Source: CAZDVK01 sp964508915
GTDB taxonomy: Bacteria > Pseudomonadota > Alphaproteobacteria > Paracaedibacterales > CAIULA01
Assembly: GCA_964508915.1 (NCBI GenBank)
Contig: CAZDVK010000014.1
Coordinates: 1 to 38,037 of the forward strand
Direction of reading: 5' to 3'
DNA length: 38,037 nucleotides
Positions 16,430 through 24,318 of this stretch are shown piece by piece (the stretch's first letter is position 1; the number at the start of each line of letters is the position of its first letter). A program made the translations under genes and the position numbers. Under the pieces are notes generated by a model. The model was not told the origin of the DNA, searched no databases, and saw nothing but the letters and a program-made list of their open reading frames with translations.

Positions 16430-16726
16430 ATGACAAAAGTTTTAAACCGTTTGGATTTATTGGAAGCTATGGCCCAGGAAAGCGACCTGACCGTTCATGA
16501 AACGACAGAAATTTTCCGGGTTATGATGGAAACTTTTCAGGAAAACCTTAAAAAAGGGGAAGACTTGAAATTTCCAAGTTTTGGAACATTCCACATGCGA
16601 CAAAAGAAAGCTAGGCCAGGCAGAAACCCAAAAACAGGGGAAAATGTTGTGATTGAGCCTAAAAAAACGGTTTTATTCCGCTCCTCTGTTCAGCTAAGAA
16701 AAACGTTGTTAGAAACATCTTCCTAG
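16430..16726 (+). CDS. ihfA: Integration host factor subunit alpha
   Basis: 98 aa DNA-bending protein of the HU/IHF family. It has 'LNRLDLLEAMAQ' at the N-terminus, 'LKFPSFGTFHMRQKKARPGRNPKTGE' in the beta arm, including the intercalating-proline region, and 'KKTVLFRSSVQLRKTL' at the C-terminus. IhfA works as a heterodimer with IhfB. Position after plsX-fabH supports alpha rather than HU. IHF commonly bends DNA at sigma-54 promoters, and a candidate of that kind is present upstream of flgF. Confidence 0.92.
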   Translation: MTKVLNRLDLLEAMAQESDLTVHETTEIFRVMMETFQENLKKGEDLKFPSFGTFHMRQKKARPGRNPKTGENVVIEPKKTVLFRSSVQLRKTLLETSS

Positions 16727-16813
16727 TATTTCTTAAAATACAGCCGTTGCGAAGAAGGGTAGAATTTTTCTTCAAAAAGAAGTAAAAGAAATAAAAACGT
16801 TTTTTATATTTTT

Positions 16814-17590
16814 ATGCGAATTCTTTTAACGAACGACGATGGCGTTCATGCAGATGGACTGGTTGTTTTAGAACAAATTGCCAGAGCCTTGACAGATGAT
16901 GTCTGGATTGTTGCGCCTTTAGCAGATCAAAGTGGGTCAAGTCATTCTATTACCTTACAAAAGCCATTGCGTATTAACTCTGTGAAACATCAAAAAAAGG
17001 TTTTTAGCGTAACAGGAACGCCTGCGGACTGTGTTTTGGTAGGTGTACACCATTTAATGGAAAACCATCGGCCTGATTTAATTTTATCAGGGGTTAATAG
17101 TGGCGGTAACAGTGCCGAAGATATTTTATATTCAGGAACGGTGGCTGCAGCTATGGAAGGAACATTACTTGGTGTTCCTTCCATTGCGTTAAGTCAGGTT
17201 ATTTCAAGCCCTAATCCCGTCAAATGGGAAGCAGCGGCTTATCATGCTGCATCTGTTATCCAGAAAATTTTGTCTATGGGTATTCCGGAAAAAATATTGG
17301 TCAATGTGAATTTTCCAAGTGTTGATGCACATGAAGTAAAAGGCGTTCGCACAACACGTATTGGAAATAGAAAAATACTTGACCATTTGGTGGCTTGTAC
17401 AGACCCAAGAGGAAAACCCTACTATTGGTTAGGATCTTCGGAGGAACGTTACGAAGATTCAGGCCCCCCTGAGCCAGGAACAGATTTAGAGGCAATTATA
17501 AATGGATATATATCTGTAACCCCACTATGCTTAGATTCAACACATTTACCAACATTTAATGAATTGCAGAGAGTTTTTAATCATGATTAA
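16814..17590 (+). CDS. surE: 5'/3'-nucleotidase SurE
   Basis: 258 aa. It has the metal-binding N-terminus 'ILLTNDDGVHADGL' (D8, D9), 'PLADQSGSSHSITL', 'VTGTPADCVLVGVHH' and 'LILSGVNSGGNSAEDILYSGTVAAAMEG'. It is a phosphatase of nucleoside monophosphates. No Shine-Dalgarno is visible in the AT-rich 30 bases before the ATG, so translation may be weak or leaderless. It overlaps the next gene by 8 nt. The usual neighbour pcm, often between surE and nlpD, is absent. Confidence 0.96.
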   Translation: MRILLTNDDGVHADGLVVLEQIARALTDDVWIVAPLADQSGSSHSITLQKPLRINSVKHQKKVFSVTGTPADCVLVGVHHLMENHRPDLILSGVNSGGNSAEDILYSGTVAAAMEGTLLGVPSIALSQVISSPNPVKWEAAAYHAASVIQKILSMGIPEKILVNVNFPSVDAHEVKGVRTTRIGNRKILDHLVACTDPRGKPYYWLGSSEERYEDSGPPEPGTDLEAIINGYISVTPLCLDSTHLPTFNELQRVFNHD

Positions 17591-18467
17591 AAATCGATTT
17601 TATTTTTCTTTGTTAGCTATTTTGCTTTTAGCTGTTTCTTGTTCCAGTACCAATAAAGAAGCTACGGGCCCTGCCGAAGTTGTTTATGCAAGGCGGGCAA
17701 GCCCTTACCATGTGGTGAAAAAAGATGAAACAGTTCAAAGCATCGCAGGCTTATATAGTATGAAGGAAAATGACCTTATTCGCATGAACCGCCTGAAAGA
17801 ACCTTATTCCCTGATTGTTGGTCAACGGCTTTTAGTTAATTTAAAAAATAAAGACAGTGATGATTCATCAGACGTTAGTGTGAAACCTTTGGAAGATGCA
17901 CCCACACCTGTGGAGGGGCAAACCGGAACTGAAGGTGCACCTGGAGCCAACGCTGATGGAGCTAAACTTCCTGGAACTGATACCTTAACAGATGCCGCAG
18001 AGGGGGCTTTGAAGCCATCTGTTCCAAATCAGGGAACAGCTGCTGCGGAAGAAGCTGGCAGAACAGGGGCCACACAGACAGTTAATTATGAATGGCCTGT
18101 GAAAGGTGATATTGTTCAAAACTTTGGCCAAACACTGCCAGATGGAAGCGTGAGCGAAGGAATTAATATTAAGGTTCCTTCAAATGTTCCTGTTAAAGCA
18201 GCTGCAGAGGGTACTGTAAAAGTTGTCAAACCAGCGGGTGCTAACCCAACAGCCTATGGAAACATGATTGTGCTGAAGCATCCAGATGGAAGAATGTCTA
18301 TTTATGCGCACCTTAATGAAGCATCTGTTAAAACAGGTGATGCTGTTAAAAAAGCATCAGTTATTGGGCGCAGTGGGAAAACAGGTGCGGTTAAAGAGCC
18401 GCAGTTGTATTTTCAAATTCGTGACAAAAGTTTAAAACCCCTGGACCCTGTTACCGTTTTACCGTAA
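17583..18467 (+). CDS. NlpD-like LysM/LytM lipoprotein (degenerate peptidase domain)
   Basis: 294 aa from ATG 17583; CAGAGAG (17567-17573) is 9 nt upstream. An upstream in-frame ATG at 17559 is less likely. It has a lipoprotein-type signal with Cys20 ('LLAVSCSS'), a LysM domain (about 44-87, 'YHVVKKDETVQSIAGLYSM'), an acidic Ala/Gly/Pro linker, and a C-terminal M23/LytM domain (about 175-294). The zinc ligands of active M23 enzymes are not kept: the usual H..GIDI reads 'EGINI' and the final LHFEIR-type His reads 'LYFQIR'. Such degenerate LytM proteins (NlpD, EnvC) activate cell-wall amidases at division. The surE-nlpD neighbourhood agrees. Confidence 0.85.
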   Translation: MIKNRFYFSLLAILLLAVSCSSTNKEATGPAEVVYARRASPYHVVKKDETVQSIAGLYSMKENDLIRMNRLKEPYSLIVGQRLLVNLKNKDSDDSSDVSVKPLEDAPTPVEGQTGTEGAPGANADGAKLPGTDTLTDAAEGALKPSVPNQGTAAAEEAGRTGATQTVNYEWPVKGDIVQNFGQTLPDGSVSEGINIKVPSNVPVKAAAEGTVKVVKPAGANPTAYGNMIVLKHPDGRMSIYAHLNEASVKTGDAVKKASVIGRSGKTGAVKEPQLYFQIRDKSLKPLDPVTVLP

Positions 18468-18500
18468 AAATAAATATATAACCTTGACGGAGAGAGAAAT

Positions 18501-18932
18501 ATGCAAACCGGTTCTTTTGATTTAATGGGCTTTATGCCAATTGTTGTTATTTTTGTTATTTTTTACTTTTTGATTTTGCGACCACAGCAAAAAAAAGCGA
18601 AAGAACATCAACAAACGCTTAACGCCTTGCGCCGTGGTGACCGTGTTGTGACCAATGGTGGTGTGATGGGCGTTATTACAAAAATTGTGAATGATCAAGA
18701 AGTTCAGCTTGAAATTGCAGACAATGTGCGTGTTCGTTTGTTGCGTGCGGCAATTTCCGAAGTTTTGTCTAAAACTGAACCTGTGGCGTCATCATCAGAA
18801 CCTGTTGAAGTAGAGAAAAAAACTGCCGAACCAAAGGCTGTTGAGCCAAAAGCTGCCCCTAAAAAAGCTGCAGCAAAAGCTTCTACTCAAAAATCTAAGG
18901 CCCCCACTAAAGCGGCACCTAAGAAAAAATAA
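18501..18932 (+). CDS. yajC: Preprotein translocase subunit YajC, with basic C-terminal tail
   Basis: 143 aa, longer than the usual 90-115. One membrane helix (about 10-27) precedes 'LRPQQKKAKEHQQTLNALRRGDRVVTNGGVMGVITKI', the YajC core. The last 50 residues are an Ala/Lys/Pro-rich extension built on 'EPKAVEPKAAPKKAAAKA'-like units. YajC associates with SecD and SecF; the genes follow here in that order, yajC-secD gap 15 nt. GGAGAG precedes the ATG. Confidence 0.95.
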   Translation: MQTGSFDLMGFMPIVVIFVIFYFLILRPQQKKAKEHQQTLNALRRGDRVVTNGGVMGVITKIVNDQEVQLEIADNVRVRLLRAAISEVLSKTEPVASSSEPVEVEKKTAEPKAVEPKAAPKKAAAKASTQKSKAPTKAAPKKK

Positions 18933-18947
18933 AGTAAGGAATTTTCT

Positions 18948-20540
18948 ATGCTTACCATTTCCCGTTGGAAGATGTGGTCTATTTTAGCAATATGCTTTTT
19001 TGGATTGTTGTTTTCTGTCCCCAATGTTTTTCCCCCTCAAACAGTTCAAAAGTTACCTGGATGGTTGCAAAAGACCATTAATTTGGGGCTAGAATTGCGT
19101 GGTGGTTCACACCTTCAGCTGGAAGTAGACCTAAAGACTGTTTCAAGAGACTACCTATCTAACCTATTGGATGAGGCGAGAAGTCGTCTTCGGGCACAGC
19201 AAATTGGTTATGCTGGTCTGCAAGTGGATATGAAAGGTTCATTGCCGGCTTTAACATTTACAGTGCGAACTTCTGAGGATTTGGAAAAAGCGAAAAAAAT
19301 CATCCAAGAAATCGACCGGGGTTTGGATATTCATTTTGATGGTCTTGCTTTAACAGCATCCATTTCTGAAAAAACGGCAGAACAACGGACAAAGCAGATT
19401 ATTGACCAGTCTATTGAGGTTGTTCGACGTCGTGTGGATGAATCAGGAACCAAAGAGCCTATTATTCAACGGCAGGGATCGGACCGCATTATTTTGCAGC
19501 TTCCAGGTGTGGAAGACCCGGCAGAGGTGAAGCGGTTGATTGGTAAGACTGCTAAAATGACTTTCCGTATTGTGGATTCTGGCGCTCAACCCATACCAGG
19601 AACATTGGACAGCCCACCCCGTGTGGCGCCCCCCCCTGGAACAGAATACCTGCCTGAGATTTTGCGAGACGGGCAGGTGGTTTATTTGCCCGTGAAAAAA
19701 CAAGTTATGGTTTCGGGTGAAACCTTGATTGATGCACAAGCCACCTTTGGTGAATATGGTCAAACAGCTGTTAGTTTGAAATTCAATTCATTAGGGGCAA
19801 AAAAGTTTGCTGATATGTCACGGGATTATTTGAAAAAGCAATTTGCCATTGTGTTAGACGATAAAATTATTAGCGCCCCTGTATTCCAAAGCGTGATTCC
19901 TGACGGTAGTGGCCAAATTACCGGCAGTTTCAGCGTGAAAGAAGCTAATGAATTAGCAACTATTTTACGGGCAGGTGCTTTGCCGGCTCCCCTTAAGGTT
20001 ATTGAGGAACGTACCGTTGGGCCAAGCTTAGGGGCCGACTCTATTAAAGACGGGCAACGTGCCACCATTTTGGCATTTGTGATGGTGTCTATTTTTATGA
20101 TGGCATCTTACGCCATGTTTGGTTTTTTTGCCGACATTGCTTTAATATTTAACCTGATTCTTTTGTTCGCAGGTCTTTCTATTTTGCAGGCAACATTAAC
20201 ATTACCGGGTATTGCAGGTATTGCCCTCACCATTGGTATGGCGGTGGATGCGAACGTGTTGATTTATGAACGTATTAAGGAAGAAATTCGAAACGGAATG
20301 AAACCCATTAATGCCATCGATTCGGGCTATAAGCGGGCCATGACAACAATTTTGGACTCAAACTTTACAACCCTTTTAGGGGCTGCTGTGTTGTTTGAAT
20401 TTGGAACAGGACCTATTCGTGGTTTTGCAGTCACGCTGGCGTTGGGTATTTTAATATCTTTATTTACGGCACTGTCTTTAACGCGACTTATTATCATGTT
20501 TTGGTTGGGTCGTCGTAAAGTAACGACTTTGCCAATTTAA
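18948..20540 (+). CDS. secD: Protein translocase subunit SecD
   Basis: 530 aa. It has an N-terminal membrane helix, then 'LGLELRGGSHLQLEVD' (SecD/SecF signature, about 45-60), a large periplasmic domain with 'RRVDESGTKEPIIQRQGSDRIILQLPGV', and five C-terminal helices containing 'LTIGMAVDANVLIYERIKEEIRNG', the conserved motif of the RND-type membrane core. With SecF it uses the proton gradient to pull exported proteins from SecYEG. AAGGA precedes the ATG; secF begins 20 nt after the stop. Confidence 0.98.
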   Translation: MLTISRWKMWSILAICFFGLLFSVPNVFPPQTVQKLPGWLQKTINLGLELRGGSHLQLEVDLKTVSRDYLSNLLDEARSRLRAQQIGYAGLQVDMKGSLPALTFTVRTSEDLEKAKKIIQEIDRGLDIHFDGLALTASISEKTAEQRTKQIIDQSIEVVRRRVDESGTKEPIIQRQGSDRIILQLPGVEDPAEVKRLIGKTAKMTFRIVDSGAQPIPGTLDSPPRVAPPPGTEYLPEILRDGQVVYLPVKKQVMVSGETLIDAQATFGEYGQTAVSLKFNSLGAKKFADMSRDYLKKQFAIVLDDKIISAPVFQSVIPDGSGQITGSFSVKEANELATILRAGALPAPLKVIEERTVGPSLGADSIKDGQRATILAFVMVSIFMMASYAMFGFFADIALIFNLILLFAGLSILQATLTLPGIAGIALTIGMAVDANVLIYERIKEEIRNGMKPINAIDSGYKRAMTTILDSNFTTLLGAAVLFEFGTGPIRGFAVTLALGILISLFTALSLTRLIIMFWLGRRKVTTLPI

Positions 20541-20560
20541 TTTTTTTTCTTGAGGGCACC

Positions 20561-21493
20561 ATGAAACGGCTACAAATTGTTCCTTACAACACAAATATTA
20601 ATTTTGTTGGGTTTCGCTTCATCACCTTTTTAATTGCAGCATTTATTGCTGTGTCTTCTTTATTTGGTGTTTTGTTCAAGGGGTTGAACTATGGTATCGA
20701 TTTTCGGGGTGGTTACATCTTTGAAGTGCGCATGCCTGATGCACCCAATTTAAGCCAGTTGCGTGATAATTTATCAGCGCTTCATTTAGGGGAAGTGGCC
20801 ATTCAGCAGTTTGGTGCTGACCGGGACTTGTTAATTAAAGTAGAACGGCAAGAAGGAAATGATTCTGCCCAACAACAAGCTATTGAAAATGTGAAAAAGA
20901 CACTTGGTAATGGCGTTGAATACCGAAAAGTTGAAACCGTAGGGCCTAAAGTTGGGGGTGAATTGGTACGCAATGGTTTAAAGGCTGTGGCTTTTTCCCT
21001 GATTGCCATGCTTATTTATATTGCGGTGCGTTTTGAATGGCAGTTTGCTGTATGTGCCATTTTGGCCCTGGCTCATGACTGTGTGGCAATTCTTGGGCTG
21101 TTTTCCTTGTTCCCTTTGGAATTTAACGAAACAGCCATTATTGCTGTGCTAATTACAGCAGGTTATTCCATTAATGACACCATCGTGATTTTTGACCGTA
21201 TTCGGGAAAACATACGTCGTTACCGTAAAATGGATTTGCGGGACTTAATTAACAAAAGTGTTAATGAAACCTTGTCGCGAACAACCATGACGGCGACAAC
21301 CACGTTAATTGCTTTGTTGGCCCTTTATTTCTTTGGTGGTAAGGTTATTTCTAGTTTTAGCTTGCCTATCATTGTTGGCATTATGGTTGGGTCTTTTTCC
21401 TCCATTTGTCTGGCGGCGCCATTGTTGCTGTACCTGAATGTTAAACGTGCGGATGCGGTTGTGACGCAGTCCAACGAACCGCAAGAAACGTAG
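20561..21493 (+). CDS. secF: Protein translocase subunit SecF
   Basis: 310 aa. It has the N-terminal helix, then 'LNYGIDFRGGYIFEVRM' (the SecF RGG signature), a periplasmic domain, and helices with 'AVLITAGYSINDTIVIFDRIRENIRRY' and 'ETLSRTTMTATTTLIALLALYFFGG'. It is the partner of SecD. GAGGG lies just before the ATG. It ends the surE-nlpD-yajC-secD-secF run; the 115 nt after it hold the leader of the ABC-F gene. Confidence 0.98.
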   Translation: MKRLQIVPYNTNINFVGFRFITFLIAAFIAVSSLFGVLFKGLNYGIDFRGGYIFEVRMPDAPNLSQLRDNLSALHLGEVAIQQFGADRDLLIKVERQEGNDSAQQQAIENVKKTLGNGVEYRKVETVGPKVGGELVRNGLKAVAFSLIAMLIYIAVRFEWQFAVCAILALAHDCVAILGLFSLFPLEFNETAIIAVLITAGYSINDTIVIFDRIRENIRRYRKMDLRDLINKSVNETLSRTTMTATTTLIALLALYFFGGKVISSFSLPIIVGIMVGSFSSICLAAPLLLYLNVKRADAVVTQSNEPQET

Positions 21494-21537
21494 ATTGTTC
21501 AAATTGTTCGTTGCCATTTAGTTTGGAGCTTTGTGTT

Positions 21538-21555
21538 ATGAAAAAAATTTCTTAA
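21538..21555 (+). CDS. Candidate leader peptide of the ABC-F gene
   Basis: ATG at 21538 reads MKKIS then TAA. GGAG (21525-21528) lies 9 nt upstream, a better ribosome site than that of the ABC-F gene itself. The last codons and stop lie inside the 5' arm of the hairpin 21548-21600. Short leader ORFs placed this way control erm, msr and vml-type resistance genes by ribosome stalling. The function is inference. Confidence 0.4.
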   Translation: MKKIS

Positions 21556-21608
21556 AACGCCCATAAGGGCTTTTGTTGATAAGTCCATTGTTTTAAGAAA
21601 GTTTTTTT
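21548..21608 (+). promoter_or_regulatory. Attenuator-like hairpin directly before ABC-F start
   Basis: TTTCTTAAAAC (21548-21558) pairs perfectly with GTTTTAAGAAA (21590-21600), an 11-bp stem. A small hairpin GCCC/GGGC (21559-21570) sits inside it. Seven Ts (21602-21608) follow and end at the ABC-F ATG (21609). The 3' arm also holds the only Shine-Dalgarno-like sequence (AAGAAAG). The structure could end transcription or hide the ribosome site; either would be relieved by a ribosome on the leader ORF. A plain secF terminator is the alternative. Confidence 0.5.
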
Positions 21609-23033
21609 ATGACGCACGCGCCTATATTCTTAAGAAATATTTGCTTAAGTTTTTCACACAAAATTTGTTTTGACGGTTTTACAACCCATATTTACGCCGG
21701 CAGCCGTATAGGTATTATTGGTAGCAATGGGTGTGGAAAATCAACGTTACTTAAAATTTTATACGGTTCTATTAACCCATCGGGTGGAGTTATTGACCGG
21801 CCCCAAGATATGATCGCAGGTTATGTTCCCCAAATTGTAGATGATTTCCTAACCTTAAGCGGTAGCCAACGGTTGAATAAAATGATGAGCCAAGCGATCA
21901 GTTTAAAACCCAATGTATTGTTGCTGGATGAACCGACCAACCATCTAGACACACAAAATCGCAAAAGCTTATTCGGTTTAATTGATCGTTTTCCTGGAAC
22001 AGTAGTTATTGTTTCCCATGATGCAGACCTTCTTAATAAATGTGTCGACACTTTATGGCATATAGAGCCGCCAAGTGTGCATGTTTTTTCAGGAACGCAT
22101 GATGCATATGTATTGGAAAAAAATGCGAAAAGAAGTCGTATTGAAAAAGAAATTGCATATTTAGATCATCAAAAAAAAGAATCCCATAAAGCGTTGATGA
22201 AAGAACAAGAACGCGCTAAAAAAAGCAACATGAGGGGCCAAAAATCCATTCAAGAACGAAAATGGCCAACCATTGTTTCTGATGAAAAAGCCCGGCGTGC
22301 TGTTGAAACATCCGGAAAAAAGAAAAAAGCCATTACTCATCAAAGGGAAGAACTGTCAGCACAATTATCAGCCCTTCGGGTGCCAGAGGTTATTATTCCA
22401 AAATTTTCACTAACACCTGCTGATGTGACAGAAAAAACTTTAGTCCATATAACGGATGGGGCTGTTGGGTATGTTCCCAAAACTTTTGTTCTTGAAAATA
22501 TAAACTTCTTTTTGTTAAGTGGTGAACGGGTTGCCGTGACAGGGCCCAATGCGTGTGGAAAAAGTACCCTTATTAAAGGGATTTTGGGGCATGAATCTGT
22601 TATAACCCAAGGAATTTGGCAAACACCTAAATTAGGTGATATGGGCTATGTTGATCAGCATTATTCAGGCCTTCCGTTTGATAAATCCCCTTTAGAGTTT
22701 ATAGAAATGCTGGCACCACATTGGAACCACAGCGACATTCGATGCCATTTGAATGATTTTTTATTTCGAAAAAATGAAGAAGTTAACGCACCTGTTCACG
22801 TATTGTCAGGGGGTGAAAAAGCCAGATTATGTTTAGCTGGTATTGCTGCAAAAACACCCAAACTGCTTATTTTAGATGAAATAACAAATAATTTGGATAT
22901 GGAAACAAAAGACCACATGGTTCAGATTTTAAAACACTATCCAGGGGCTTTATTGGTGGTGTCGCATGACCCAAAATTTTTGGAGCAAATTCAGATTAGC
23001 CGTTTTTATGAAATTCCTAGGAAGTCAACGTAA
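21609..23033 (+). CDS. ABC-F family ATPase, antibiotic-resistance-type architecture
   Basis: 474 aa, two ATPase domains in one chain and no membrane segments: an ABC-F translation factor. Domain 1 has Walker A 'GSNGCGKST' (38-46), Q-loop 'GYVPQ' (71-75), signature 'LSGSQR' (83-88) and Walker B 'NVLLLDEPTNHLD' (102-114). Domain 2 has 'GPNACGKST', 'VLSGGEKARLCLAG' and 'LLILDEITNNLD', where the usual Pro after Glu is Ile. Between them lies a long basic helical linker (about 165-255) of the type that reaches the P-site tRNA. Only about 8 residues separate Q-loop and signature in domain 1, far fewer than in domain 2 (about 50). Msr-type proteins also have a shortened domain 1. It may protect ribosomes from drugs or act in stalled translation. 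Confidence 0.85.
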   Translation: MTHAPIFLRNICLSFSHKICFDGFTTHIYAGSRIGIIGSNGCGKSTLLKILYGSINPSGGVIDRPQDMIAGYVPQIVDDFLTLSGSQRLNKMMSQAISLKPNVLLLDEPTNHLDTQNRKSLFGLIDRFPGTVVIVSHDADLLNKCVDTLWHIEPPSVHVFSGTHDAYVLEKNAKRSRIEKEIAYLDHQKKESHKALMKEQERAKKSNMRGQKSIQERKWPTIVSDEKARRAVETSGKKKKAITHQREELSAQLSALRVPEVIIPKFSLTPADVTEKTLVHITDGAVGYVPKTFVLENINFFLLSGERVAVTGPNACGKSTLIKGILGHESVITQGIWQTPKLGDMGYVDQHYSGLPFDKSPLEFIEMLAPHWNHSDIRCHLNDFLFRKNEEVNAPVHVLSGGEKARLCLAGIAAKTPKLLILDEITNNLDMETKDHMVQILKHYPGALLVVSHDPKFLEQIQISRFYEIPRKST

Positions 23034-23041
23034 GTGTAAGG

Positions 23042-24037
23042 TCAACAATCTAAAATCAGAGCTTTAAATAAACTTCCCATTTCCTGGGGTGCCAACAGGC
23101 GGGCTGCTGCTAGTTTGAGGGCTGTTGCCTCTTCTGGGGTAACTTTTTCACATAAATACTGGGTTCTTTCTAGAAAACCAATGCTTTTTAAAAATTCACT
23201 TTGCGTCATAAAGGTGCGACGTACAGATGGTTTTAAAAAATTTTGAAGGGTGAAAAAATCTACTTGATGGGTTAAGTCTGCTGCCCCTAGGTGTTCAAAA
23301 ACCCCTACTTTTTTATGTTGGTAAATAGCTTGAAGCGTGTCACCAAAGCGATCATGAGGCGTAAAATCCCCGTAATCAATAATCAACCCAGAACCTTTTG
23401 TAAGATCTAGCTTTTCTTGGATGGATTCAATAATTGGTTTGTATAAGGGACATTTTTCTTGAATTTTGTCGCCTTCTGGGGTGAATTCTAATTCATTTTG
23501 GGAATTCAGTTGAACCATGCGGGGTTGCCATTTGTCATGAACCCAAACAAATTGTTCAATAGGTAGCGCGTCAAAAAATTCATGGGCAAGAAAAAAGCAA
23601 ATTCCATCCATTGTTGGGGGGACATCATGAGCTGTTTTATGCCAATAAACATGAGGGTGGTGGATATGTTTTTTTTGTTCATCCATAAAATGACCAGAAC
23701 ATTCCACCAGGTGAATTTGAAGTGCCTTCACAAATTCTGGAAATTTTTGGAAAATTCGCACCATATCGGCCATTAATAAACCATTTCCAGGCCCCAACTC
23801 AATTAAATGAATGGGCTTTTTTTGACCTTTTCTTTGCCATTCATAAATAAACCAAGCCGCCAATACGTCGCCAAAAGCCTGTGTCATGTAAGGGCTTGTG
23901 ATGTAGTCACCAGTTTTGCCAGTCACTACTTTTTTGGCATAATACCCTTCACTTTCGTCGTACAAAACGTGGTGCATCAGGTCATGTACACGGATGGGGT
24001 TTTGATAAAGACGTTTTAAAAGTTTGGGAATGTGCAT
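23042..24037 (-). CDS. SAM-dependent methyltransferase, MidA/NDUFAF7 family
   Basis: 331 aa. It belongs to COG1565, whose mitochondrial member NDUFAF7 methylates an arginine of complex I subunit NDUFS2. Visible motifs are 'GYYAKKVVTGKTGDYITSP' (31-49), the SAM site 'HLIELGPGNGLLMADM' (about 77-92), 'VECSGHF', 'FFLAHEFFDALPIEQF' and 'LIIDYGDFTPHDRFGDTLQAI'. In Alphaproteobacteria this gene often follows lgt; here it stands alone, divergent from rne across a 281-nt gap. The stop is 8 nt from the ABC-F stop, convergent. Confidence 0.93.
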   Translation of the reverse strand: MHIPKLLKRLYQNPIRVHDLMHHVLYDESEGYYAKKVVTGKTGDYITSPYMTQAFGDVLAAWFIYEWQRKGQKKPIHLIELGPGNGLLMADMVRIFQKFPEFVKALQIHLVECSGHFMDEQKKHIHHPHVYWHKTAHDVPPTMDGICFFLAHEFFDALPIEQFVWVHDKWQPRMVQLNSQNELEFTPEGDKIQEKCPLYKPIIESIQEKLDLTKGSGLIIDYGDFTPHDRFGDTLQAIYQHKKVGVFEHLGAADLTHQVDFFTLQNFLKPSVRRTFMTQSEFLKSIGFLERTQYLCEKVTPEEATALKLAAARLLAPQEMGSLFKALILDC

Positions 24038-24094
24038 ATTTATTGTTTCAAGAACAGAGCAGTTTCATATTTTTCCATAGTCAGAATTTAAAAT

Positions 24095-24112
24095 ATATGG
24101 TTAAATCCATAT
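24095..24112. repeat. Palindrome in the midA-type/rne intergenic region
   Basis: ATATGG (24095-24100) and CCATAT (24107-24112) form a perfect dyad around TTAAAT, between the divergent methyltransferase and rne genes. The position suits an operator, but nothing identifies a protein. Confidence 0.45.
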
Positions 24113-24147
24113 GATTAGAAATTTTTAAAGGCAATGTTTTGCATGCT

Positions 24148-24292
24148 AAACCTTTTACGGTTTTTGTCCTGTTTACTGACGCAGACTGCATTTTTTTGCA
24201 GAACAAGCCCTTTGTTTAATCTGAATAAACTATTTTTAAGCAACAAAATTGTTTTAAACGCTTTTCCTTTTATTTCAAGGCGTTTAGAACAA
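24148..24292 (+). promoter_or_regulatory. Structured 5' leader of rne
   Basis: Three hairpins lie upstream of rne. They are AAACC/GGTTT (24148-24163), CTGCA/TGCAG around six Ts (24186-24201), and AAACGCTTT/AAGGCGTTT (24256-24285), the last extended by TTGTT/AACAA at 24249-24253 and 24288-24292. The last ends 11 nt before the GGAG ribosome site (24304-24307). In E. coli a structured rne leader lets RNase E control its own mRNA level. Similar autoregulation here is inference. Confidence 0.45.
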
Positions 24293-24318
24293 AAACGTTT
24301 TATGGAGATAAAAGCCTT

